DNA from: Asparagopsis taxiformis
Taxonomy: Eukaryota; Rhodophyta; Florideophyceae; Bonnemaisoniales; Bonnemaisoniaceae
DNA length: 64,000 nt
Reading direction: 5' to 3'
Assembly (NCBI GenBank): GCA_030407315.1
Contig: JALQPE010002041.1
Span: 62,001 to 126,000 of the forward strand
Made by a program: the position numbers and the translations under genes. The notes beneath the pieces were generated by a model, which searched no databases, was not told where the DNA came from, and saw only the letters and a list, made by a program, of their open reading frames with translations. Shown here in pieces: positions 56,148 to 64,000 of the stretch. How positions within the stretch are numbered: the stretch's first letter is position 1; each line of letters begins with the position of its first letter.

Positions 56148-57662
56148 ATGAACACGCTGCTCTTCACATCTGCAACACCACTGACGTCCAGTCCATCGCA
56201 TCGCCTGGCGACACGTCGTCGACCACGATGCCCCCAACGCCCGCGCTGTCTCTATCGTGCAGCAGACACCGCACTATCAACACCAACACTGACAGATCCC
56301 GCCGCGCTCCGCACCTTTCTCACAGAACATTGGGGCCGAACTCCAATCCTCTTCCGTTCCCTCATTCCCCCCAACCAGCTCCCATCGCTTACCCCGACAG
56401 ATCTTATCACACTAGCCTCCAGTCAAGCCGGCCCCCAATCGCGTCTCATCTGCGGCGATAACACACTTCTCCACGAAGCCGATTACACACTTCAATTGGG
56501 TCCATTTCCCGCCGATCTATTTGATAATCTCCCAGACACTTCATGGACACTTCTCGTATCCGATCTCGACGTACACGTTCCCTCTGTGTCTGACGCACTC
56601 CTTCCATTCTTCTCATTCGTTCCCTCCTACCGACGCGCAGACATCATGGCATCCTACGCGCCACCCAACGGCGGTGTGGGGCCGCACGTCGACAACTTTG
56701 ATGTCTTCCTCGTGCAAGCATCTGGACGTCGCATGTGGCGCACAGCATACACTCCAATTGAGCCGGCGCAAGAGTGTCTCGTACCGGGTCTCGATGTTCG
56801 CGTATTGCAGGGGTCATTCCCGCATGATGAAGAATGGATTTTGGAACCGGGTGATGTTTTATACGTGCCGCCACGAATCCCGCATCATGGTATCTCGCTT
56901 GACGAACACTGCATGACGTACAGCGTAGGCTGTCGCGCCCCATCTTTAGCAGACGTACTTGCAGGCTGGTGCGAACATTATGCTGATACGCGTGCGTTGC
57001 ATCATTCCTTCATGAAGGACGATGTGCGAACCGTTCTCAGCGCTGTAGATGATCCGTCGCGAATCAGCGAGCAAGTTCTTGATGATGCTTTTGATCAAGT
57101 ATTGAATGCGATGAGTAGTTCAGATGAGCTGCGTGCGCAGTTTGGGAATTGGTATGGAGAACAGCTATCGGCGCGCCCGGGATTGGAGACGCCGCCGGTG
57201 GTGGACATTGTCGAGGCCGATGTGGATGATATGTTGAATGAATTACTGTCAAAGAGTGATAAACAAGCGGATACAGACGACATTGATAACGACACAGAAC
57301 GTACGTTGGTGCGTCAGATGGATGGCGCGATTTTTGTGTATCGTGAAAATCGTCGTTCAGTCTCGCTTTATGTCGATGGGCGTATGTTTCCAGTGCAGAA
57401 TGTCGCGGTCGCGAAGGCTATTTGTTCAATGCGCTGTATGCCTGCCCCGGAAGTTGCGGAGCTCGTTCAGCGTGAACCGTCGCTTCGGGATGTACTGAAA
57501 GATCTGTTCATGGCGGGGCTACTCTATTTAGATGAAGAAGGTGCAGCAGACGATTGGTATGCAGAGATGAACGAGCTGGATGACCTTGAAGATGATGACG
57601 ATTTCGAATTTGCTGAACAGGTCGTTACGGATGGTCGTTTTGATGACCGTGATGGGCAATGA
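56148..57662 (+). CDS. JmjC/cupin ribosomal oxygenase, YcfD (RoxA) type
   Basis: 504 residues from the ATG at 56148. Residues 1-45 (MNTLLFTSATPLTSSPS, then Arg-rich) look like an organelle targeting peptide. LTEHWGRTPILFRSLI is the usual opening of YcfD/MINA-type proteins. The iron site is in GGVGPHVDNFDVFLVQASGRRMW (H..D) and the second histidine in RIPHHGISL. SWTLLVSDLDVHVPS is the conserved motif between them. A winged-helix-like C-terminus follows. The tail is acidic (DDLEDDDDFEFAEQV). In bacteria YcfD hydroxylates Arg81 of ribosomal protein uL16 using 2-oxoglutarate and O2. The targeting peptide suggests the algal enzyme modifies an organelle ribosome. Iron ligands look intact. Confidence 0.82.
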   Translation: MNTLLFTSATPLTSSPSHRLATRRRPRCPQRPRCLYRAADTALSTPTLTDPAALRTFLTEHWGRTPILFRSLIPPNQLPSLTPTDLITLASSQAGPQSRLICGDNTLLHEADYTLQLGPFPADLFDNLPDTSWTLLVSDLDVHVPSVSDALLPFFSFVPSYRRADIMASYAPPNGGVGPHVDNFDVFLVQASGRRMWRTAYTPIEPAQECLVPGLDVRVLQGSFPHDEEWILEPGDVLYVPPRIPHHGISLDEHCMTYSVGCRAPSLADVLAGWCEHYADTRALHHSFMKDDVRTVLSAVDDPSRISEQVLDDAFDQVLNAMSSSDELRAQFGNWYGEQLSARPGLETPPVVDIVEADVDDMLNELLSKSDKQADTDDIDNDTERTLVRQMDGAIFVYRENRRSVSLYVDGRMFPVQNVAVAKAICSMRCMPAPEVAELVQREPSLRDVLKDLFMAGLLYLDEEGAADDWYAEMNELDDLEDDDDFEFAEQVVTDGRFDDRDGQ

Positions 57663-57788
57663 TGTTTTGAAAAGGGTTAGTTGTTGCGTAGTTCTGTTTA
57701 TATTTTACACCGCGGGTCCACAACAGTTGAGGATGTCAATAGAAAGGTAGAGAAAAGTTTCAATGAAGCGGGGAATTATATTTGATCA

Positions 57789-59006
57789 CTATGTTGTTTG
57801 TGCAACGTTCTTCGGATTCGGTCTATGTTTCAAAAGCACAGGTTTGACCAAAGTCTCTGCACTTCCGGACGCCTTTTTGTAGCTGGCAATGGCTGCCGCA
57901 GTATCAACATTTCCTTTCTTCGCCTTCACCTTCTCACTTGCCATTTTACTTGCCATTTGCTTGGCGGCCCTTGTCCCAGGTATTGTGGCAAGGTCCACAT
58001 GTATCCCTAGTGCATTCTTCATAGCTGGTCTACGCATTGCCAAGCCCAGAAGAAGTGAGAAGCAATTATTTGGTAACCAATAGCAGAACACAGCTGATGG
58101 AAACCAATATGTCATTGGAACTGATAACACCGCGACCGAACGCATAAACAGCCGCATCTGTGGTGTCATCTTCGTGGTACCGGTATCTCCACCAAACTCA
58201 GTCATACCCACTAGAGAAATGCCACTCAATACCGGAAGTAAATAGATAGGATCCATGACAGAAAGATCTGTGAACCACGCGGTGCCGCCCGTCACGAAAT
58301 CCGGATTCGATTGCGACATTCGTCGAATGCCAACAAAGAACGATATGAACACCGGAAATTGTACTAGAGGACCTGCAAGCATTTTGAGAGGTGTAACACC
58401 AGCATCCCTCATAAACGTCTGCATCTCTGCCTGTTTCTGTTGTGCAGCTAATCGATTGCCCGATTTCACAGTTTGCATAACTGCTTCACGTCGTTCTGCA
58501 AGCTCTCCCTGAAGTGCCTGCATGCGCGCCGAATTCTTCATCGTCATCAAGGTTACAGGTAATAACATGGAGCGAATTATGATTGTGGACGCACCAATCG
58601 TCAACCACCACGGAAGACCAGAAACGTCGTGAACTAGATTTAGGAACGATATGGCTGGCTGCAGAAATGTATCCGACCATGAAGATGTAGAAACTACAGC
58701 CGTTTCTGCAGCTGTTGCGATTGATTCGGGCGGGATAGCGTCTGACGCGATGATCGATTCCGATGGGTTTGGCAAAGAGGCGTTTGTTGATTGCGCTTCA
58801 TTTGCTGCAGCCAACTGTGCTGGATGTGTATCGATGGTATTGGGGGTTGCTTGAGGTGATGGAATGACTGGTGAGGTATCAGGCTGGTCCGCAGGTGCCG
58901 TTGCAAATGCGCGAACAATGTTTGGAGATAAATAGTTGGGAGTGAATTTCCGTCGGCTAGCACTGGAGGCAAGACGCGGTAGATTCCGAAGTAGCGCGCG
59001 ATTCAT
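57789..59006 (-). CDS. OXA1: Mitochondrial inner-membrane insertase OXA1
   Basis: 405 residues from the ATG at 59006 (MNRALLRNLPRLASSASRR), a good mitochondrial presequence; an open upstream extension to 59216 looks like a leader. A Ser/Thr/Pro-rich segment precedes the membrane domain. Five spans follow the Oxa1 plan: GLPWWLTIGASTIIIRSMLLPV, then the coiled loop with QAEMQTFMRDAG, AGPLVQFPVFISFFVGIRRM, YLLPVLSGISLVGMTEF, and YWFPSAVFCYWLPNNCFSLL. The GLPWW and TLMTMKNSARMQ elements are diagnostic. The C-terminal matrix tail is basic (KMASEKVKAKKG), as in ribosome-binding Oxa1. It inserts mitochondrially encoded and imported membrane proteins. Start codon 314 bp from that of EMC3 on the other strand. 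Confidence 0.93.
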   Translation of the reverse strand: MNRALLRNLPRLASSASRRKFTPNYLSPNIVRAFATAPADQPDTSPVIPSPQATPNTIDTHPAQLAAANEAQSTNASLPNPSESIIASDAIPPESIATAAETAVVSTSSWSDTFLQPAISFLNLVHDVSGLPWWLTIGASTIIIRSMLLPVTLMTMKNSARMQALQGELAERREAVMQTVKSGNRLAAQQKQAEMQTFMRDAGVTPLKMLAGPLVQFPVFISFFVGIRRMSQSNPDFVTGGTAWFTDLSVMDPIYLLPVLSGISLVGMTEFGGDTGTTKMTPQMRLFMRSVAVLSVPMTYWFPSAVFCYWLPNNCFSLLLGLAMRRPAMKNALGIHVDLATIPGTRAAKQMASKMASEKVKAKKGNVDTAAAIASYKKASGSAETLVKPVLLKHRPNPKNVAQTT

Positions 59007-59320
59007 GTCAATTGAGCAATTGTAGCGAGGATCGAATGCCTGGTCAGAGGATATTGAGAGCTCCAAGCAGTGCCTTCGGATCGTCGTGTTGACATATCCA
59101 GGCAATACTTCGCTCGCAACGAAATTTAGGACCGACGCACCGAAATGGATAATTTTAAATGAAATTGTTTTTGTAGTACTAATCTTTGTGAGCTGTGTTC
59201 GTCTAGGGTCCATCAACCCACAGAATCCTTTCTCACCCCATCGGTCTGCCTGTAGCTTCGCGCTATGCCATCTGTGCCCGGAAAGTCGGACAAGAACACC
59301 AGAGTTTTAATCCTATTGCA

Positions 59321-60091
59321 ATGGGGACGGTAGAAACGGGTATTCCAACGACATTGGACATCCATCTAGATCGATCGCTCCAGATTTGGGTCTTGCTCCC
59401 AATTTTTCTAGCAACGCTCTTGATGGGCATGGTACGTCGCAATGTCTCCTCTCTAATGCTCAGCGAACCAAAGTCGAATATCTTGAAGAGCAGAGATGCA
59501 AACCTGTTAAAGCGTTCTAAGCGACTTCGAATGAACTATACCTCAATCCCTTTCGAGCAGTTCGAAGCTCGCCGCAATTATTTTGTCAACAGTGAAACTG
59601 GCGTTTTGCGCAAACCACCGCAACAATTAGACTCCATATCAGCTTTGATGGACCCCGAAAGCCTTGCCAATCAGGTTGTATCCGTGCTTATCAGTGTCGT
59701 GCCACATATGTTGCTCGGGACCTGGGCTAGGTATCTGTATGCTGGTGTAGCTGTGTGTCGATTGCCATTTACATTAACACCCCGTTTCCGTGGTATGCTG
59801 CAAAGCGGAATGGATATGGGCGCACAGAATCTGGATGTCAGTTATGTCAGTTCGCTGAGTTGGTACATCCTAAACTTATTCGGCAATGCGGGTTTGCTGT
59901 CGTTGATATCCAGCGGGAAAGAAGATGATATTTTCTTGCCAAGTGCAGCCACACAAATCGCAATGAACGTTAAACCCGACAAGATTTTCGAGGAAGAACG
60001 GACGGCTCTCATCAAGATTAAACATTCTTGTCGGTTGGACGATATCGAAGAGGCCTTGCTGCAGGTGGACCCCGACCAATTTGCTTTGTAA
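59321..60091 (+). CDS. EMC3: ER membrane protein complex subunit 3 (EMC3)
   Basis: 256 residues. Matches EMC3: LDRSLQIWVLLPIFLATLLMGMVRRNVSSLM at the start, then KRSKRLRMNYTSIPFEQFEARRNYFVNSETGVL, the DPESLANQVVSVLISVVPHMLLGTWARYLYAG segment, and LPFTLTPRFRGMLQSGMDM followed by SYVSSLSWYILNLFGNAGL. Three membrane spans and a cytosolic coiled hairpin are as in EMC3, the Oxa1-superfamily subunit that forms the insertase groove of the EMC. The C-terminal part (MNVKPDKIFEEERTAL) is the family's cytosolic tail. It inserts tail-anchored and multi-span proteins into the ER. It lies head to head with OXA1, a member of the same superfamily from the mitochondrion. Confidence 0.93.
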   Translation: MGTVETGIPTTLDIHLDRSLQIWVLLPIFLATLLMGMVRRNVSSLMLSEPKSNILKSRDANLLKRSKRLRMNYTSIPFEQFEARRNYFVNSETGVLRKPPQQLDSISALMDPESLANQVVSVLISVVPHMLLGTWARYLYAGVAVCRLPFTLTPRFRGMLQSGMDMGAQNLDVSYVSSLSWYILNLFGNAGLLSLISSGKEDDIFLPSAATQIAMNVKPDKIFEEERTALIKIKHSCRLDDIEEALLQVDPDQFAL

Positions 60092-60271
60092 TCCCATCAG
60101 CTCATATTCAACCCCCACACCTTTTTATATCACTGAAACCATCTCATCAAGACCATGGAAACATTTCAACATGCATATCCCCGGCTTCCCTGATTTGGCT
60201 GAGTGGAACATTCAAGTCCTGTAGCACCTTCATTTCAAAAAGCAATGTTATATCACAAACGGATGTTTAAA

Positions 60272-63200
60272 CTACACCATTAAGAACAATTCGGTGCGTT
60301 CGTACGGATCGTCTGTCAGTAGCTCCCCGTGTTCATCTTCGAGGTCTACGGTTGTCAAACTAGGATAAGAGGGTACAAGTCCATCCTGAGCATAGAGATA
60401 TACGCTGTTGAATATTCTCCAATACACGTCGCGTACCTTTCTAGCTGGGTGGAACAAACCCTGCAATATGTACATCAGAAGAGGACCAGGACCCAATGCA
60501 ACAGTGCAGCCTTGAATAGCAGCCATCACGGCATTGATGACATGAGGACTCGTTTCGAAAATGTTCGGCCATACATGATTGAGAAGATGAGTTAGGGCAT
60601 CCTCCAGTCCAAGCCCTCGCACTCCTAGAGCCAAATGACCAACTGCAGAGCACGCAGTTTGCCTGTGTACTAAATCGCGATCAATCAAGGCATCTTCGAG
60701 AATCTCTGTGAGCGCATATATATAGTCACCAGACATGTCCCCAATATATTCAAACAGAAATGAAAGTGACTTCAGAATTCCGTTTTGTACATGTAGTTCT
60801 GGGATACGATATTCGTTCATGAGCGATGGCAGAACTGTGTACGGTTGACATGTTTCTGCGACAATTGCAATTGCTACCGTTGTACAAACCCTCTGTGTCC
60901 GCTCCTGCACTTTTAGATTGTTTAGCAACGTAACAAGAACATCGCTTGGTCCTATTGCTTTGGCGATGTACCCAAAGGTAGCCACTGCGGATTTTCTGAT
61001 TGCCTTTCTGGGTGCTTTGAGTAGTTCGAGGAGTTCAAAGCATATCCGCATCCATTCCTTTGGAGAAACAAAGTGAGCGCCCTTACTTGCAATACGTCCA
61101 ACCAATATAATACAGTTTTCCTGCACTTTCTCATGTCTGTTCTTCAATATCGGAGTAAGTCTCGGTAAGAGTTCATTAATTGGTGGTTGCATCTTATCAA
61201 TTCCAATCTCTTCCACGATTGACTTCATGGCACGCAAGATAGAACCCAGAACATCTGGAAACTCTTCCCCTAGATACTCAAACAGAACTGTTCCCATATG
61301 CCCCATAAGTATTTCTTCATCACAAGCCTTCATCACAGGGGCAATCTTCGAAATCAAGTCAGCGGCATGCTCCCTGACCTTTGCACTTCTATTGTTCAGA
61401 CGCCATTTCACAATGCGAACAATCCGTTCAATATAGGGCTTTGCTCGAGTGCCAAGCTTTTCAACAACCACAGAAAAGGCTCGCAAAACGCATCCAGATT
61501 CATTGCTTGCCCCAGGTTCTTCGAATGCAAAAATGAGGCCATCAATGAGACGGGACTCGACACTGCCATCTACATCTGAAAGACCAAGCTGTTCAGACAC
61601 TTTTTCGACTGTTTCCAACACCATTCTACGATACGGATCTGATTCATCCTTGAGATCATCCACAAGACGCCCAAGAACGTCTGCTCCACCGATTTTGATT
61701 GCAATCTGTAGTGTCGTATCGACGACAGCACGGAAGTTTCGTTTGTCAAGTGCCATCCTGCGAATCCAGAAACAGCGGAAATATTCGGGGGCAACCTCTT
61801 CTCTCACATAGTTTGGCTCCACACCGGAGCATGAAACACACTGCATGACTACTTTCAGAACTATGGTCTTCATCTCTTCGTCTGGCGATCTAAATTCTCT
61901 GATAAGAATCATGTTCACTTCGCGTGCATAGTAATTAGCGTACTCAGCATCCATCAATGGGATGATAAACCCAATCGCTTTCAAAAAAGCCGCTAGTGTC
62001 TTTCCTTTGTGTAGTCGAATTCCCTTCCAAAGCGGTCTGAGAACTGAATCAAACGATTCAATTCCATAGGGAGCAGATGATTCAGCCAGAGCTGCGAGTG
62101 CATAAGCAGTTATCAACCTTACTTTCCCTTGCTCATCTGTTAGTCCAGATTGAACAATTTCGACCAGTTCACGTAGATGGGGCAGAACTGCAACTCCCAT
62201 AAGAATTGCAATCTGTTGCACAATCTTGGTACCCGTATGTCGGGCTTCCCATGACTTTTTGCTGCTACAGACTGCCCTGAGAAATGGAAGCATAGAGGGA
62301 ATGCCCAGCGCTGATGCCACGACTGCGAATGCTCTTGCAGTTGTATTACGTACAAATTCATCTTCATGATCGATATCAGGACGCATTGTCTCAATCATCG
62401 TTCGCAGTCCGGCCGCTTTGGCTAAGTTGGATATGATCTCCCTTCCTTCCACACGCGCATAGTAATCATCATCAATGAGCATTGGTTCAATGACAACTAG
62501 AATTTTGTGTACATGCGGACGGACAAGATCATCCAGCTTGAATAGAACTCTGTCAATGACCTTCACGTACAGATGTCTTTCCTGATGTTCAAGTGTCGGA
62601 GACATGAGCAAAGGCAAGATTTGGTTGAACAATTGGCCTGCACCAAACTCACGCGCTTTCTCTGAAATTTGTCGCATGGCAACTTTGCGAACTGACGGAG
62701 CGCCATTCTTAATCTTCAGGAGTAACCGCATGATGCGCCGTTCTGTCAGTTCGTCTTCAGACGCATCGTCATCTTTCGCATCCGCATCCAGAATCTTTGC
62801 GAAATTGGTATAATCTTCAGGCTTCATGTCAAGTCCCTTCAGCGCTTCGGGCATCTCGACTGGTATGCCTAATGACTGTTTTGAAATGCCACCCTCTCCC
62901 GGCATGACATACAAGGGCGTCTGAGAGGGCATAGGTGTCGCGAGAAGCTTCCTGGCTGGGGTTTGAACAGGTTTGTATGACTTTGGGGGTTCCAATATGA
63001 CGTAGCCTTCCGACGGTAGGAGCTCATCAAGCTCTTCATCTGTCATGGGACGGTTCCGTAGCTCAATATCTGCTTGCCATCGTGAAGCATGGATGAGTTC
63101 GGGAGCTAGAGCACCATTGTTCAGTAAAGGAGTGTTGAGAATGGACGTGGGATTTCCAATCATAGGAGTCATCATGACAGACCCGGGATTTACAACAGGT

Positions 63201-64000
63201 GTTTTGTCCCATCTAGATTGTTTGGATGAGGGATTTGAAACAATCTCTGAGCTTACTAGAGCTGCGGGAGGTGCGTCCCATCTAGAACGCGATGGTTGGT
63301 GGATTGTCGGCACGGATGAATCCCAGCGAGACTGCTTCGGTGGAGGTGGTTGAAATAGCGGAACAGCAGGCCGTGGAGGTTTCATGGGTGGCGGCTCGGA
63401 GTCGGCAACTGGTACGGCACCCTCTACCGCAGATGATACAAAAGATTGAGTGACGGATGAAACGGGTTCTGTATCTGGGGCGACATCCCAGCGCCTCTTT
63501 CGAATGTGCTTGACAACGGCTGCTGCGACTGGCGGAGCGTCATTTACGGGGGGCACATCTTTTGAAGGGTCGATCTCTGTTGCAGTCGTCGCAGGGTCAG
63601 GCGGGACGCTCCGGTTTTCTTCAAGTCTTTCTCGCATAATCTGTTCGTACGTTTTGAGACCGCCCGCAGCGGCAACGACACGCTCCCTGTGATTGGCATG
63701 ATATGAATTCTGCTGCTCTGCAATAGTCTTTGGTTTGTATGGTTTGAATGGGTCTTGAGGGTTGAGAGCTGCTGCTGCTGCATCGGCTTCAGCGAGAAGA
63801 TGCTTTGGGGCTGTGATGTTGTTCGCGGATGAGGCCTTTCGACTGAGAATTATGGCCTGGAGGTCATCGAGCTGCTCGGTAGGTGCGTTGGGATCAATGG
63901 AAGTGACGTAGCCTTTACGACGACGAATAGGGTCCGGGGCGTCATAGAGCCCTTCATCGTATTCTGCAGTTTGTATACCGAAGGCTGTTCGCTGGCTGTC
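60272..64000 (-). CDS. SF3B1: Splicing factor SF3B1 (SF3b155), 5' end outside window
   Basis: 1242 residues visible; the coding frame continues off the right edge (frame open to position 64000), so the start is not in the window. The N-terminal part visible reads [42 protein letters not shown], which is conserved in SF3B1. Then come RWDxxP repeats ([31 protein letters not shown]), the region that binds U2AF-like proteins. From about residue 390 of the visible part, HEAT repeats cover the rest to the C-terminus ([34 protein letters not shown]). [23 protein letters not shown] is the U2AF-binding linker signature. SF3B1 holds U2 snRNA against the branch site. The partner introns here use CTAAC branches. 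Stop at 60272; EMC3's stop is 180 nt away on the other strand. Confidence 0.95.
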   Translation of the reverse strand, partial: DSQRTAFGIQTAEYDEGLYDAPDPIRRRKGYVTSIDPNAPTEQLDDLQAIILSRKASSANNITAPKHLLAEADAAAAALNPQDPFKPYKPKTIAEQQNSYHANHRERVVAAAGGLKTYEQIMRERLEENRSVPPDPATTATEIDPSKDVPPVNDAPPVAAAVVKHIRKRRWDVAPDTEPVSSVTQSFVSSAVEGAVPVADSEPPPMKPPRPAVPLFQPPPPKQSRWDSSVPTIHQPSRSRWDAPPAALVSSEIVSNPSSKQSRWDKTPVVNPGSVMMTPMIGNPTSILNTPLLNNGALAPELIHASRWQADIELRNRPMTDEELDELLPSEGYVILEPPKSYKPVQTPARKLLATPMPSQTPLYVMPGEGGISKQSLGIPVEMPEALKGLDMKPEDYTNFAKILDADAKDDDASEDELTERRIMRLLLKIKNGAPSVRKVAMRQISEKAREFGAGQLFNQILPLLMSPTLEHQERHLYVKVIDRVLFKLDDLVRPHVHKILVVIEPMLIDDDYYARVEGREIISNLAKAAGLRTMIETMRPDIDHEDEFVRNTTARAFAVVASALGIPSMLPFLRAVCSSKKSWEARHTGTKIVQQIAILMGVAVLPHLRELVEIVQSGLTDEQGKVRLITAYALAALAESSAPYGIESFDSVLRPLWKGIRLHKGKTLAAFLKAIGFIIPLMDAEYANYYAREVNMILIREFRSPDEEMKTIVLKVVMQCVSCSGVEPNYVREEVAPEYFRCFWIRRMALDKRNFRAVVDTTLQIAIKIGGADVLGRLVDDLKDESDPYRRMVLETVEKVSEQLGLSDVDGSVESRLIDGLIFAFEEPGASNESGCVLRAFSVVVEKLGTRAKPYIERIVRIVKWRLNNRSAKVREHAADLISKIAPVMKACDEEILMGHMGTVLFEYLGEEFPDVLGSILRAMKSIVEEIGIDKMQPPINELLPRLTPILKNRHEKVQENCIILVGRIASKGAHFVSPKEWMRICFELLELLKAPRKAIRKSAVATFGYIAKAIGPSDVLVTLLNNLKVQERTQRVCTTVAIAIVAETCQPYTVLPSLMNEYRIPELHVQNGILKSLSFLFEYIGDMSGDYIYALTEILEDALIDRDLVHRQTACSAVGHLALGVRGLGLEDALTHLLNHVWPNIFETSPHVINAVMAAIQGCTVALGPGPLLMYILQGLFHPARKVRDVYWRIFNSVYLYAQDGLVPSYPSLTTVDLEDEHGELLTDDPYERTELFLMV

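Noticed and set aside
1..64000. tRNA or rRNA genes
   Set aside because: I looked for A- and B-box-like sequences and rRNA-like blocks and found none that hold up.

Overview
The window is nuclear DNA from a eukaryote with a compact, intron-poor genome: about 37 protein genes in 64 kb, mostly single-exon and on both strands. Introns are short (85-149 nt), occur mainly in small genes, and have GTAAG(T/C) donors with CTAAC or CTGAC branch motifs. Core eukaryotic genes include SF3B1, CUL3, GSK3, TAF2, EMC3, a SWI/SNF ATPase and ribosomal protein eS6. Apparently plastid-targeted proteins are also present: a stand-alone EPSP synthase with a leader, plastid-type CDP-diacylglycerol synthase, an HCF107/Mbb1-like TPR protein and a photolyase-like protein. 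I infer a unicellular alga. The gene density, few introns and an inventory pointing to sulfated polysaccharide fit a red alga of the Porphyridium type best. This is inference; no phycobilisome gene or rRNA is in view to prove it.

Layout. 0-7.5 kb: a disordered protein with four GSFE motifs, a C1D/Rrp47-like exosome cofactor, a sulfotransferase-like gene with an altered P-loop, a spliced gene with a PP1-docking RVTF motif downstream of two E2F-type sites, a bHLH factor with a C-terminal GAF-like region, and a UBE2T-like E2. 7.6-22 kb: TAF2, a spliced LYR-motif gene, a possible small membrane protein, eS6, an atypical voltage-gated channel, mitochondrial bL21m, GSK3 and succinate dehydrogenase subunit A. 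22-33 kb: a family 2 glycosyltransferase, the HCF107-like gene, an unrecognised gene, a truncated photolyase/cryptochrome-like gene, a SAPS/PP6 regulatory subunit and a chondroitin-GalNAc-transferase-like enzyme.

33-47 kb: CDP-DAG synthase, a probable minus-strand pseudogene, a spliced PET100-like gene, EPSP synthase, a membrane-anchored plastid candidate, a secreted Cu/Zn superoxide dismutase, the SNF2-family ATPase and UBA4/MOCS3. 47-52 kb: three tandem sulfotransferase-like paralogues, all on the minus strand and related to the copy at 2.4 kb. 52-64 kb: an Aven-like gene, CUL3, a ribosomal-oxygenase (YcfD-type) gene, OXA1 and EMC3 head to head, and the 5'-truncated SF3B1 gene at the right edge.

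Themes. One is glycan building and sulfation in the secretory pathway: the CHGN-like transferase and four type II sulfotransferase-like proteins with a shared cysteine-rich tail. A second is respiratory-chain assembly: SDHA, PET100, OXA1, the LYR protein and bL21m. Two sequence-level features recur across genes: G-poor (C/A/T-rich) 5' leaders, often without stops upstream of the likely ATG, and TACAGTACTGTA-type palindromes in intergenic DNA, with one near the 3' side of each sulfotransferase-like gene.
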